Notes: generated by a model from the letters alone, not told the origin. Counted from the stretch's first letter, positions 20,615 through 30,457 are shown. The stretch is 64,000 nucleotides of DNA from Halomonas sp. ALS9 (GCF_001651035.1 NZ_LXRG01000054.1:62001-126000), one strand, 5' to 3'. Program-made: numbers and translations.

Positions 20615-21781
20615 ATGGCGAACGAAGTTATTACTACATCCACTAGCCAACTATTGACGCTAAATGAGACGGCCAATGGCGGACGTATTAGTGCTCAAAA
20701 CGATGCTCAGGCAGTATCCGCATGGCTGGAAGAGTACGTGGATAGCCCACAAACCTGGAAAGCGTACCGTCGAGAAGCGGAGCGACTGCTTCTATGGCTA
20801 GCTAGCCAAGGGCTTGCGTTGGCCGATATAAATCGCGAAACGTTGCGTCGCTTTGAAGCCTTTCTTGCTGATCCACAGCCTAGCGAGCAGTGGGTTGGGC
20901 CCTCCAAGCCCCGAGCGCACCCGGCGTGGCGGCCATTTCGTGGTGTGTTATCGCCCGCCAGCCGGCGTCAAAGCCTGGTGATACTGCAAGGCCTGTTCGT
21001 GTGGCTGGTAGAAGCGGGGTGGGTTAACCACAATCCGTTCCGCTTAATGCGCGATAAATCCCGCCGCCTGAATAATCAAACGCCGCGAATTGAGCGCTAT
21101 CTTGAGGGCGATCTATGGGCATGGCTGTGGGCGTGGTTGAATAGGCCGTTAGAGGCTGGGGAGAGCGATCGCGCTCATTTTGAACATGCCCGGCGGCGCT
21201 TTATCTTTGGCTTTGCCTATCTGCTTGCGCCACGTATTAGCGAGATGGCGGATGCGCGTATGGGCGATTTCCAGCGCAGCGAAGGGCGCTGGTGGTGGCA
21301 TGTGGTGGGCAAGGGCAGCAAGATGGCACGCATTCCGCTGCCCGAGGATATGCTGAAGTGCCTGCAGCAGTGGCGCCAAGCGCTGGGGCTGCCTGACATT
21401 CCCAGCGAGCTGGACTCAGAGGCACCCTTGCTTCGCGCCCTGGATGGCCAGCGTGGCCTGGGGCATAACCAGCTTTATCGGCTTATTCGGACTACATTTC
21501 AGCAGGCGGCGCAAGCACTTGAAGATAATGGCGGCGCACCTGAACATATTGCCGCACTTAACCAGGCCACACCGCACTGGTTACGGCACACATCAATCAC
21601 CCATCAGGCTCAATCGGGCATTAGCTTGCGCCATCTGGCCGAAAGTGCCCGACACGCGCGCCTTGATACCACCTCTCTCTATCTGCATACCGAAGATAAT
21701 GAGTGGCATCGCGAGCAGCAGCGCCACCGATTGACTGTTTCAGGACACAACCTCCCTCAAGACTCCTTCGAGCCGTTATAA
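20615..21781 (+). CDS. Site-specific tyrosine recombinase
   Basis: A 388-residue integrase with an N-terminal SAM-like core-binding domain (about 30-150) and a C-terminal catalytic domain (about 160-370). All catalytic residues are visible: Arg207 (APRISE), Lys233 (VGKGSK), His321 and Arg324 (HWLRH), His347 (SARHARL) and nucleophile Tyr356 (TSLYLH). It is not next to xer-type or phage genes. It is divergent from the KfrA-like gene and followed by sufE. Which DNA it acts on is unknown; the inverted repeat just upstream is a candidate. A phage remnant is possible but no other phage gene is present. Confidence 0.88.
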   Translation: MANEVITTSTSQLLTLNETANGGRISAQNDAQAVSAWLEEYVDSPQTWKAYRREAERLLLWLASQGLALADINRETLRRFEAFLADPQPSEQWVGPSKPRAHPAWRPFRGVLSPASRRQSLVILQGLFVWLVEAGWVNHNPFRLMRDKSRRLNNQTPRIERYLEGDLWAWLWAWLNRPLEAGESDRAHFEHARRRFIFGFAYLLAPRISEMADARMGDFQRSEGRWWWHVVGKGSKMARIPLPEDMLKCLQQWRQALGLPDIPSELDSEAPLLRALDGQRGLGHNQLYRLIRTTFQQAAQALEDNGGAPEHIAALNQATPHWLRHTSITHQAQSGISLRHLAESARHARLDTTSLYLHTEDNEWHREQQRHRLTVSGHNLPQDSFEPL

Positions 21782-21844
21782 TGGCACCAATGAGTATCCC
21801 TATGACTCAAAATATCAGTCGCCACCAATAGAGAAGGAAATAGC

Positions 21845-22261
21845 ATGAGCACTTCCGGCGCCGAGCAGGCCCAGCAAGAGCTGATCGAAGATTTCGAGAT
21901 ATTTGATAACTGGATGGATCGTTATCAGTACATTATCGATATGGGTAAGCAGTTGCCTGACTTTCCCGAAGGTTGGAAGATCGAGGAGTTTAAAATTCAG
22001 GGCTGTCAGTCAAACGTGTGGATGCGCCATGAGGAGGAGGGCGATAAGCTGGTTTTTAAAGCAACCTCCGATGCAGCGATCGTATCCGGCCTGATTGCCG
22101 TATTGCTGCGTATTTATAGCGAACGCACAGCCGCTGAAATCCGTGCTACCGAACCGCACTTTATGACTGATTTAGGGTTAGACAAGCACTTGTCGCCTAC
22201 GCGTAGCAACGGCCTGCATGCCATGTTGGAGAAGATCTACGCGGTAGCGCAGCAGAAGTAG
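21845..22261 (+). CDS. sufE: SufE family cysteine desulfuration protein
   Basis: A 138-residue SufE-like sulfur acceptor. The active cysteine is Cys54 in IQGCQSNVWM, within the family pattern, followed by the helix-rich C-terminal half. SufE takes persulfide sulfur from a cysteine desulfurase (SufS or CsdA). GAAGGAAA lies before the ATG. No desulfurase gene is adjacent, so it could be SufE or the CsdE paralogue. Confidence 0.9.
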   Translation: MSTSGAEQAQQELIEDFEIFDNWMDRYQYIIDMGKQLPDFPEGWKIEEFKIQGCQSNVWMRHEEEGDKLVFKATSDAAIVSGLIAVLLRIYSERTAAEIRATEPHFMTDLGLDKHLSPTRSNGLHAMLEKIYAVAQQK

Positions 22262-22285
22262 TAAAACCAGAAGTAGCAACACGGG

Positions 22286-22633
22286 CTAGCGAGGGTGATG
22301 ATCACAACAAGAGGGTGACGACGCCTTTTCATCATCCTCGCGGCAAAGCTGCTCGCTGCGTCCACCGGGCACTGGATCCATACCCCCTGAGCTGCCCGGG
22401 TGGCACTTAATGATCCGTTTGACTGCCATCCAGCCGCCTTTTAATGGTCCATGCACCTGAATCGCCTCAATCGTGTAAGACGAACAGCTGGGCCAGAAAC
22501 GGCAGCGAGGGCCCAGCAGCGGACTGAGCGTGTATTGATAGACCCTTACGCAGCCAATCATCACTTTCATTAATAGCCACCGCGGGCCTGAGCGCAGAGC
22601 TGATATGATTCGCGACTTGGCTGAGTGTGGCAT
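22286..22633 (-). CDS. yidD: Membrane protein insertion efficiency factor YidD, with Cys/His-rich tail
   Basis: The YidD core is clear: [25 protein letters not shown] then [19 protein letters not shown], with the conserved cysteines. YidD assists Sec/YidC-dependent membrane insertion. The tail after DPVP is longer than in E. coli and contains LCRED and SCCDHH. The start is uncertain: ATG 22633, 8 bases after hisI, or ATG 22570. The usual yidD location is between rnpA and yidC; here it follows hisI and a Zur-type gene, so it may be a second copy. Confidence 0.85.
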   Translation of the reverse strand: MPHSAKSRIISALRSGPRWLLMKVMIGCVRVYQYTLSPLLGPRCRFWPSCSSYTIEAIQVHGPLKGGWMAVKRIIKCHPGSSGGMDPVPGGRSEQLCREDDEKASSPSCCDHHPR

Positions 22634-22641
22634 AGCGAAAA

Positions 22642-23112
22642 CTAGGCTTTTTTGCCGTACAGATCGTCAGGATCAATCAGCGGCGTACTGGTGATCGACG
22701 CCTGCTCTTTGTCCACGGCAATATAGAAACAGCTGCGCCGCCCAGTGTGACAGGCAGGCCCGGTTTGCTCGACGTGCAACAGTAGCGTATCGCCATCGCA
22801 ATCTAGCGCCGCGGAGATAAGCTGCTGCTGCTGCCCCGACGTCTCTCCCTTGCGCCACAATGTTCCCCGCGAGCGTGAATAGTAGCAAACACGCTGAGTG
22901 GCTAAGGTCTCTTCAAGTGCCTCGCGGTTCATCCACGCCATCATCAACACTTCTTTGGAGTCGTGCTGCTGGGCAATAGCAGGAATCAAACCATCGGCAT
23001 TAAAGCGCACAGCCGCTAGCAAGGTTGAAACAGCAGGCAGGCTATCTTCGGGAGTGGCACGCTCTAGTTGCTTAAACAACGCCTCCGGCGCGACTTGATC
23101 AAAACGGGACAT
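22642..23112 (-). CDS. hisI: Phosphoribosyl-AMP cyclohydrolase
   Basis: HisI opens the purine ring of phosphoribosyl-AMP in histidine synthesis. Motifs present are [17 protein letters not shown], the metal site DCDGD (104-108) with Cys105, and [12 protein letters not shown] with Cys121 and Cys128. At 156 residues it is about 25-30 longer than typical HisI, because of an N-terminal extension before the DGLIPAIAQ segment. It lies 48 bp after the Zur-type gene rather than in a his operon. Zur-linked duplicate hisI genes are known in other proteobacteria, so this may be a paralogue. Confidence 0.92.
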   Translation of the reverse strand: MSRFDQVAPEALFKQLERATPEDSLPAVSTLLAAVRFNADGLIPAIAQQHDSKEVLMMAWMNREALEETLATQRVCYYSRSRGTLWRKGETSGQQQQLISAALDCDGDTLLLHVEQTGPACHTGRRSCFYIAVDKEQASITSTPLIDPDDLYGKKA

Positions 23113-23160
23113 AATTTACTCGCTGTCTCTACAAAAATTAGCTGTTTGAGATTAACAGGT

Positions 23161-23607
23161 TCATCCTTTGCTCAATCGACAATCTTGGCAAAGCCCTTGT
23201 AGCTCAATAGTTTGGCGCTCTACATTAAAGCCTTGTCGATTGGCCAGTGCTGCCAGTTGGTCGCTGATTTCGTCCAGATGCAGCTCTTCAACATACCCGC
23301 ATTGACGGCAAATAAGCAGCTGAAAACCGTGGACATGTTCTGGGCATGCACAAGCCACATAAGAGTTTTGCGACTCAATCCGATGCACCAACCCTTGATC
23401 AATTAAGAACTCTAGCGCCCGGTATACAGTAGGGGGGCGGGCAGCCGCGTGCTCAGTAGAGAGCTTATCTAGAAGATCGTAGGCTTTTAGCCCACCGCCA
23501 TTTTCAGCAATCATCTCAAGCACTCGGCGGCGAATAGGAGTGAAACGCACGCCGCGGATATGGCACTGAGACTCCGCTTGCTGTAGTAGTGTACTTGCTT
23601 GGGTCAT
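23161..23607 (-). CDS. zur: Fur-family transcriptional regulator, Zur type
   Basis: A 148-residue Fur-family protein. The winged helix includes RFTPIRRRVLEMIAENGG and PPTVYRALEFLIDQGLVH. Structural zinc cysteines lie in ICRQCG and LCQDC, and a CACPEHVHGF segment holds regulatory histidines. The features and the hisI neighbour suggest the zinc regulator Zur rather than Fur. The start is ATG 23607; a TTG two codons earlier is less likely. I found no clear Zur box upstream (see rejected items), so the zinc assignment is an inference. Confidence 0.85.
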   Translation of the reverse strand: MTQASTLLQQAESQCHIRGVRFTPIRRRVLEMIAENGGGLKAYDLLDKLSTEHAAARPPTVYRALEFLIDQGLVHRIESQNSYVACACPEHVHGFQLLICRQCGYVEELHLDEISDQLAALANRQGFNVERQTIELQGLCQDCRLSKG

Positions 23608-23691
23608 GGGCAACTCGTTGAACGTTATTAGCCTACTCGGTAGTAGTCTACGCGCCGGTGGAAGTAGTGTCAGGGCTTTCTACCCGCTCCA

Positions 23692-24663
23692 CTATCTACC
23701 AAGTTCACTTTGCCGCGCAAAATGGTGCTGGGCAAAAGCCACACGCTGTTTGGCTGGCACGCCATCAGGCTGACGCTCAATGAGATCCAGGCGGCGGCGC
23801 AAACCTTCGCCATTGGTCATTTGAATGGCCAAGCCAGGACGCGCGTTCAGCTCAAGTAGCATTGGGCCATGCTTACGATCCAGCACCATATCAGTACCCA
23901 GGTAGCCAAGCCCGGTCATTTCATAACAGCCCGCCGCCAAATTGAGCAGCGTTTCCCACTGGGGGACGACTAAACTTGCCAGATCATGGCCGGTATCCGG
24001 GTGGCTAAAGCAGGGCCGATCAAACTGAACCGCGCGTAGGGCAGCCCCGGTGGCTATATTTAGGCCTACTCCTACCGCACCTTGGTGCAGGTTAGCTTTG
24101 CCGTCGGACGCCGCGGTGGAAAGGCGCATCATGGCCATAACGGGGTAACCTTTAAAAACGATTACCCTAATATCAGGAACCCCTTCATAGGTGTAATCCA
24201 TCAGGCTTTCATCGAAATTAATCAGCGTTTCGATCACCGCCACGTCAGGCGAGCCGCCTAGGGAGTAGAGTCCAGACAAAATATTCGACACATGCCGCTC
24301 AACATCGGTAAGCGAGAGCTTGGCACCACTTGGCTTGATAAAGGCATTATCTTCGACTTTTTCAACCACCAAAATACCTTTACCGCCGCTCCCTTTGGCA
24401 GGCTTGATAACAAAACCTGCGTGGCCGGTGAGCATTTCACCAATATGCTTAACGCCAAACTGAGTGGTCACGGTACCAATCAGTTCGGGGCTAGTAATCC
24501 CATACTGCTGGGCCAATAGTTTGGTTTTAAGCTTGTCATCGACCAGAGGGTAAAGGCGGCGCTTGTTGTATCGGCCAATATAGCGAATATTGCGCCGATT
24601 CATACCAATAATGCCTTTATCCCGCAAACGTGTGGGCCACGTCCAGTTGTTCAGCCAGCTCAT
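23692..24663 (-). CDS. ATP-grasp alpha-L-glutamate ligase-like protein (RimK-related)
   Basis: A 323-residue ATP-grasp enzyme of the RimK-related glutamate-ligase-like group. The ATP-binding lysine loop is VIKPAKGSGGKGILVV; the metal-binding end is LLELNARPGLAIQMTN. Such enzymes join an amino acid to a carboxylate by an acyl-phosphate. Its ATG overlaps the stop of the 7TM transglutaminase gene by 4 bases, so the two products are probably made together. This trio of genes recurs in gammaproteobacteria, but the acceptor is unknown to me. Confidence 0.88.
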   Translation of the reverse strand: MSWLNNWTWPTRLRDKGIIGMNRRNIRYIGRYNKRRLYPLVDDKLKTKLLAQQYGITSPELIGTVTTQFGVKHIGEMLTGHAGFVIKPAKGSGGKGILVVEKVEDNAFIKPSGAKLSLTDVERHVSNILSGLYSLGGSPDVAVIETLINFDESLMDYTYEGVPDIRVIVFKGYPVMAMMRLSTAASDGKANLHQGAVGVGLNIATGAALRAVQFDRPCFSHPDTGHDLASLVVPQWETLLNLAAGCYEMTGLGYLGTDMVLDRKHGPMLLELNARPGLAIQMTNGEGLRRRLDLIERQPDGVPAKQRVAFAQHHFARQSELGR

Positions 24664-26183
24664 GAGGGTTTCTCATCATCAGTGATTGGCTTGAAGCGGC
24701 GTAGCTCCAGTAAGCGGTAACCGGTGTAATTGCCCAGCAGCAAAATCAGCGCCATCAATATCAACTGCACTCCCAGAAAGTTGAACGTGATGTGACGCAC
24801 CCAAGGGTTATTCATCGCCAGGTAAGCAAGAATAGCCGTAATTAAACTACCACCACCTTGGATTAACACCTGCTTAGGGCCTTCCTCTTCCCATAAAATC
24901 GACATCCGCTCGATCGTCCAAGCCAGGATAATCATCGGGAAGAAAGTAATCGTTAAGCCCGCACTGAGCCCCATGCGGTAGGCCAACACGGTGAAGATCG
25001 AGATAATCGCAATCACCGTAATGATCACCGCCGAGACCCTGGCCACCAGTAATAGATTTAAGTAAGAGAGGTAGTTACGAATAACCAGCCCCACGGCAAC
25101 GATAAGCAGGAAGCCAATCAAACCTGTAGGCAGGGTGGTTTGTATGAAGGCGAGAGCGATCAACACCGGCATAAAGGTACCGGACGTTTTAATGCCCACC
25201 AATACACGTAAAAACACTACCATTAACGCGCCAATGGGAATCAGCAAGATAGTCTGGAAAAGTGCTTGCTCTTCCAGTGGCAGGCTGTGAATAGAGAAAT
25301 TCAGCAGCGTGTCTTCAGAGTAGTGGTTGCGCACCGCCGCCGAGGCCGGCTGGTCGTGGGTCATCATTGAGAACGTAACCCGAGAATTTGTGCCGCCTTG
25401 AACCTCCAATACGGCTCTACCACCGGTTTCCCAAAGCAGTAAATTGTCCGGCTTACCTTGCTCGCCCGTTAGTGGGTGAAAAATAGTCCACTCTTCGCCT
25501 GGCTCGTCAAACACCTGAATCCAACTGCTGAGCGTTTGGCGACGACGACCATCTTCCAACAGCAGGCCGCTCACCTCACGGGCCTGAACGCCCGCCTGGT
25601 TAAGTAGCCGCACCACCAGTGCCGCCGGATTTTCTTGTGTGAGCAAAAGCCGCGCGTTTTCCTCCTGACGCTCACCATTAATGTCGCGAATTAGCTCGCG
25701 AGCGAAAGTGGCATTGTTGGCGCTGCGTGCCCAGGCCTGTTCAATCAGTTGGCTGGCCGCCGTGTCGTAGGGACTTTCCCAAGGCGTAGTAATGGATACG
25801 CCGGGGGGAGTCTGTATCGGTGAGCGAGCATCTTCCGATACTAACATTTGCACAGAGTAGTAGAGCGTTTGACTGCCCACCGCTTGACGAATTGTCCAGC
25901 TGGCAGTACGACCTAATTCATCCGCCTGATAAGCAAGCCCATAGCCTGACGATGCGGTGTTTTCAGTCAGTACACGATAGCCTGCCTGATGAGAGGGCAG
26001 TGCCAAGTCGACCTGTACAGGGCCATCTTGTGCATTGAAGTTAATGCCAGCCTCAATTTCCCACACCTGGCGTTGTTCGCCGGGCAGCCAGGGGATTTCA
26101 AACTGCACATGGCGATGCACGCTGGTCGCAATACCTGCGACCAGTAAAAAGCCGACAATAATATAAAACATTAACCGTGACAT
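24660..26183 (-). CDS. Inactive transglutaminase with seven transmembrane helices (UUP1 family)
   Basis: A 507-residue membrane protein with an N-terminal anchor helix (about 5-22), an extracytoplasmic transglutaminase-like region (about 25-290) and a C-terminal block of about seven helices (about 305-495). In the transglutaminase part the usual Cys-His-Asp positions read NPAALVVRLLNQAG, SSWIQV and FHP, so the triad is missing. The protein is probably a receptor or scaffold rather than an enzyme. It lies between a retropepsin-like lipoprotein gene and the ATP-grasp gene, overlapping the latter. Confidence 0.88.
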   Translation of the reverse strand: MSRLMFYIIVGFLLVAGIATSVHRHVQFEIPWLPGEQRQVWEIEAGINFNAQDGPVQVDLALPSHQAGYRVLTENTASSGYGLAYQADELGRTASWTIRQAVGSQTLYYSVQMLVSEDARSPIQTPPGVSITTPWESPYDTAASQLIEQAWARSANNATFARELIRDINGERQEENARLLLTQENPAALVVRLLNQAGVQAREVSGLLLEDGRRRQTLSSWIQVFDEPGEEWTIFHPLTGEQGKPDNLLLWETGGRAVLEVQGGTNSRVTFSMMTHDQPASAAVRNHYSEDTLLNFSIHSLPLEEQALFQTILLIPIGALMVVFLRVLVGIKTSGTFMPVLIALAFIQTTLPTGLIGFLLIVAVGLVIRNYLSYLNLLLVARVSAVIITVIAIISIFTVLAYRMGLSAGLTITFFPMIILAWTIERMSILWEEEGPKQVLIQGGGSLITAILAYLAMNNPWVRHITFNFLGVQLILMALILLLGNYTGYRLLELRRFKPITDDEKPS

Positions 26184-26221
26184 GGAGATTCCTTTCTACG
26201 TAAAACGTCAGGGGAGAGCAG

Positions 26222-27058
26222 TTATTCTTCAGTATCATCTTCGTCAACTGCTTCATCTTCAGCAGCTTGGTCGGCGGGCTCACCGCCAGGAAACTCAGGG
26301 CGGTCATGCAAATAAGTATCAGCCACGTCAATCACCGCAATATCCATCAAAAAACGCCGCCCAAGCAGCACGGGATAATCTAGATGAGAGCGATCATTGA
26401 GCGTGAATTCGACATTTTCACGAATTGGCCCTAAGGTCATTAATAGCGAAATGACCGGGCGCGAGTCTTCCCCCGAAGCTTGAACAATACGCACTCGACG
26501 AACAATGGGTGCTTCAATCCACTCATCACGCTGTGACTCAACGGCCACGTCATCTTCGTTAAGTGCCAACTTGAAACGCACCCAGTTTTCACCATCACGT
26601 TCGAAACGAGTGATCTCTGCGGCAGACAGTGACGACGTGTTGGCACCAGAATCGACTCGTGCCTTGAGATAGGTACCCAGACTCGGTAGCCCAACCCATT
26701 CACTGCGGCCTAGCAGTGTTTTGGTGGTCAAGCTCTGATCAATTTCACACTCTTCACGAATGATGACAGGTTCTTCACCTCGGGCTTCCAACTGCTGCAC
26801 ATCTTGGCGAAGGTAGCGCAGCAAACTGCCCACTTCACGCATATCAGCAGTGAGTGCCTGCTGGTGATCAAGCTGGCGTTCCTGTAGTTCCGAATGGGTA
26901 TCGCATTGCTGGGTTAGCTGGCTCTCTAATTCCAGGATACGAGAGTTGAATGAGGCTTCGCTTAGAGGAGGCGGTTGATTCGTTTCCGGCTGGGTTGCTG
27001 CACAGCCTGTGATCGAGAGCGACAAGCCAGCTATAAGCCACAAAACACCTGGGCGCAT
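26222..27058 (-). CDS. Retropepsin-like aspartic protease lipoprotein (Zn_protease/RimK-linked family)
   Basis: A 278-residue predicted lipoprotein. The start is ATG 27058, with AAGGAT upstream; it gives the signal peptide MRPGVLWLIAGLSLSITGC with lipobox ITGC. Residues about 40-95 form a coiled coil. The C-terminal domain has the retropepsin signature ARVDSGANTSSLSA and a second half VLLGRRFLMDIAVIDV, then a strongly acidic tail. Homologues are annotated as ATP-dependent zinc protease, but the fold is retropepsin-like. It heads the three-gene operon. Confidence 0.85.
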   Translation of the reverse strand: MRPGVLWLIAGLSLSITGCAATQPETNQPPPLSEASFNSRILELESQLTQQCDTHSELQERQLDHQQALTADMREVGSLLRYLRQDVQQLEARGEEPVIIREECEIDQSLTTKTLLGRSEWVGLPSLGTYLKARVDSGANTSSLSAAEITRFERDGENWVRFKLALNEDDVAVESQRDEWIEAPIVRRVRIVQASGEDSRPVISLLMTLGPIRENVEFTLNDRSHLDYPVLLGRRFLMDIAVIDVADTYLHDRPEFPGGEPADQAAEDEAVDEDDTEE

Positions 27059-27311
27059 AACGAGAGATATCCTTGGACAATAGGTTGGGGAATGATAAGG
27101 AGATGGGGGGCGAGTGTCCAACGCCATCATGGCTTTTCGAACATCTAGTTTTCGGACACCTATTACAGACGACCAAAATGCGCTATTTAACATAATATAT
27201 ATTAAGCGAACCCAAGAGGTGCCAGTAGTCACAGGCACTTAGGTGCTCTATGCTATAAAAATACTCTACCATAACTGTACCTAAATCCATTCAAATATAG
27301 GAAATGCACCT

Positions 27312-27842
27312 ATGACCCGCTCCCTGCGCATTAGTTTTTTCACACTATTCTTCTTGCTGGCTGGTTGTGCTGGCGTTGATATTGAGGACTACGCCGATAC
27401 TGAACCTCGTTTGGATATCGCAGAGTACTTTGCGGGCACCACCCGAGCCTGGGGCATGGTGCAGGATTACTCCGGCGAGGTACAGCGACGTTTTACCGTA
27501 GATATCCAAGGCACCTACGAAAATGGCAGCCTGACGCTGGATGAATCTTTCGTTTTTTCAGATGGTGAAACAGATCGCCGCGTTTGGACATTTGAGCGCA
27601 TCGATGAACATCGCTGGATTGGCACCGCCGACGACGTGGAAGGTCAAGTTGAGGCACGCCAATATGGTCATGCCTTCCACATGCGCTATCCGCTAGAGAT
27701 CGAAATTGATGGTCGGATGATCTCATTTACCATGGATGACTGGATGTACCTTCAGCCGGATGGCCGTTTGATCAATCGAACCGCCATGCGTAAATTTGGC
27801 TTTACGCTGGGTGAAATTACGCTCGTATTTGAAAAATCATAA
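27312..27842 (+). CDS. DUF3833 lipoprotein
   Basis: A 176-residue predicted outer-membrane lipoprotein with lipobox LLAGC at residues 16-20. The body matches DUF3833: YFAGTTRAWGMVQDYSGEVQRR, then repeated acidic/aromatic strands and DDWMYLQPDGRLINR near the end. The family function is unknown; the fold is probably lipocalin-like beta structure. It is divergent from the retropepsin operon, 253 bp between starts. No RNA gene is evident in that space. Confidence 0.85.
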   Translation: MTRSLRISFFTLFFLLAGCAGVDIEDYADTEPRLDIAEYFAGTTRAWGMVQDYSGEVQRRFTVDIQGTYENGSLTLDESFVFSDGETDRRVWTFERIDEHRWIGTADDVEGQVEARQYGHAFHMRYPLEIEIDGRMISFTMDDWMYLQPDGRLINRTAMRKFGFTLGEITLVFEKS

Positions 27843-27888
27843 GTGCTTGTTAAAAAAGTATTTAATCACAGAAATATAAACACTTAGC

Positions 27889-27922
27889 AAAAAAGCAGCC
27901 TACTGTCGCAGGCTGCTTTTTC
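27889..27922. terminator. Bidirectional terminator between DUF3833 gene and ectC
   Basis: AAAAGCAGCCT (27891-27901) pairs with AGGCTGCTTTT (27910-27920) around an 8-nt loop. A-run on the left and T-run on the right serve both converging genes. Its place directly after ectC shows that the ectoine operon ends here without ectD. Confidence 0.92.
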
Positions 27923-27970
27923 TGTTGCTCGTCCACTCTTGAGACAGCAACACGTTGTTACTCACTGTCG

Positions 27971-28360
27971 CTATTCAGAAGGTGCGTAAGAGCCATCTTC
28001 TTGGTGAACTTCGTTGCCCGTGATCGGCGGTGTAAATACACATGCTAAGTGCATGGTTTTGTGGGCACGCAACAGATGTTCATCGTGCTGGTCAAGTATG
28101 TAAATATCACCCGGCTTGATAGGCCAAATCTTGCCATCCGCGAGTGTTTCCACCTCGCCTTCGCCTTCGATGCAGTACACAGACTCATAGTGATGTTTGT
28201 AATGAATATGTGTCTCAGTGCCTTCGAAAATTCGTGTGATATGAAAAGAAAAGTTCCCGCCGTCATTGGCCAACACAAGGCGCGTGCTGTCCCAGTTACC
28301 ATTTTCAGCAGTCACTAGACGCTCTGTTTTACGCGCTTCTTCAATGTTACGAACGATCAT
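27971..28360 (-). CDS. ectC: L-ectoine synthase
   Basis: EctC cyclises N-gamma-acetyl-diaminobutyrate to ectoine. The cupin fold and family motifs are present in 129 residues: [19 protein letters not shown] (metal-binding His and Glu), [17 protein letters not shown] and [10 protein letters not shown]. The start is ATG 28360, with GGAG 8 bases upstream; an in-frame ATG at 28378 is less well placed. It is the last gene of ectABC. Confidence 0.97.
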   Translation of the reverse strand: MIVRNIEEARKTERLVTAENGNWDSTRLVLANDGGNFSFHITRIFEGTETHIHYKHHYESVYCIEGEGEVETLADGKIWPIKPGDIYILDQHDEHLLRAHKTMHLACVFTPPITGNEVHQEDGSYAPSE

Positions 28361-28378
28361 AGGAGTACTCCGTTGCAA

Positions 28379-28402
28379 AGCGGCTGGCGACTACCAGCCG
28401 CT
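28379..28402. other. Intercistronic hairpin between ectB and ectC
   Basis: AGCGGCTGG (28379-28387) pairs perfectly with CCAGCCGCT (28394-28402), loop of 6. In the minus-strand transcript it lies just upstream of the ectC ribosome binding site. There is no T-run, so it may affect mRNA processing, stability or ectC translation rather than terminate. Confidence 0.7.
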
Positions 28403-28466
28403 ATATCCCTAACTAAAAAACCTGTGAGCTTACTGTTTCAGCGTAACACCTAATTCTAGTGGCAAG

Positions 28467-29753
<1,287 letters not shown>

Positions 29754-29846
29754 TCATTTTGCCTTTAGGCGTTAAACGTTACTTGCCCAGAGCAACATAA
29801 GCGGGAAAACAGTCAATCCAACACATGTGCCTAGCAAAAACACGTA

Positions 29847-30425
29847 TTAGATGCGATCGGTTTGAAACGGGCCAATGCGCACGAGGTTTTCCGGATCATG
29901 CTCTCCTCCGAGCTGTTCGGTAGAGAAGTATTCGCGACTATTGAGCGGCGCATGCCAGCGCGCCGCCAAACGGCGAAACAAGCCCCAAGAGGCTAGATTG
30001 TCAGGCGTGATGGTGGTTTCAAGGTGATGCACATCATCAAGCTCGGGGCGCGACATAATGGCCTCGACTAAGCGGCGTGCTAATCCAGTGCCACGGGCTT
30101 TTTCACCAACAGCCACTTGCCATAAAAAGTAGGTGTCGGGGGCATTGTCCTTGACATAACCAGACACAAAACCCACGACTTCACCTTCTTCATTGGTTGC
30201 AACTGCACAGGTATCACGAAACTGGGTGGCGAGTAACAGGTAGGCATAGGCTGAATTCACATCCAGCGGGGGGCAAGCTTTAATAAGCTCGTAAACCCCC
30301 CAGCCGTCATCAGCATTAGGTTTGCGAATAAAGAGTGGCGTCTCTGCATGACCGACAACGGCATCAGCGACTGTCGGCCGTGCAAGGTCGGCAGAGGGGG
30401 TAAATGGTGGTGTCGGCGTACTCAT
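29847..30425 (-). CDS. ectA: Diaminobutyrate acetyltransferase
   Basis: EctA acetylates diaminobutyrate on the gamma-nitrogen in ectoine synthesis. It is a 192-residue GNAT protein: the acetyl-CoA loop is VGEKARGTGLARRLVEAI, followed by LETTITPDNLASWGLFRRLA. Residues 30-60 (LFIRKPNADDGWGVYELIK) are typical of EctA. It is the first gene of the operon and has a good sigma-70-like promoter upstream. Confidence 0.97.
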   Translation of the reverse strand: MSTPTPPFTPSADLARPTVADAVVGHAETPLFIRKPNADDGWGVYELIKACPPLDVNSAYAYLLLATQFRDTCAVATNEEGEVVGFVSGYVKDNAPDTYFLWQVAVGEKARGTGLARRLVEAIMSRPELDDVHHLETTITPDNLASWGLFRRLAARWHAPLNSREYFSTEQLGGEHDPENLVRIGPFQTDRI

Positions 30426-30457
30426 AGTTATGCTTCGCTGTAGCGAATTTGAAGTTC

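Noticed and set aside
20440..20646. A 68-codon plus-strand frame across the recombinase upstream region
   Set aside because: It runs through both inverted repeats, has no ribosome binding site, and overlaps the recombinase start.
21782..21844. IscR-like element upstream of sufE (GACT and AGTC)
   Set aside because: The half-sites are 9 bases apart instead of 5, so the type 1 spacing is wrong.
19232..21844. Attachment-site direct repeats flanking the KfrA-like/recombinase block
   Set aside because: I compared the two flanks by eye and found no shared direct repeat, so I do not call it an integrated element.
23608..23691. Possible Zur box upstream of zur
   Set aside because: GTTATTAG is present but the inverted half is missing, so it does not match the GTTATANNATAAC-type site.
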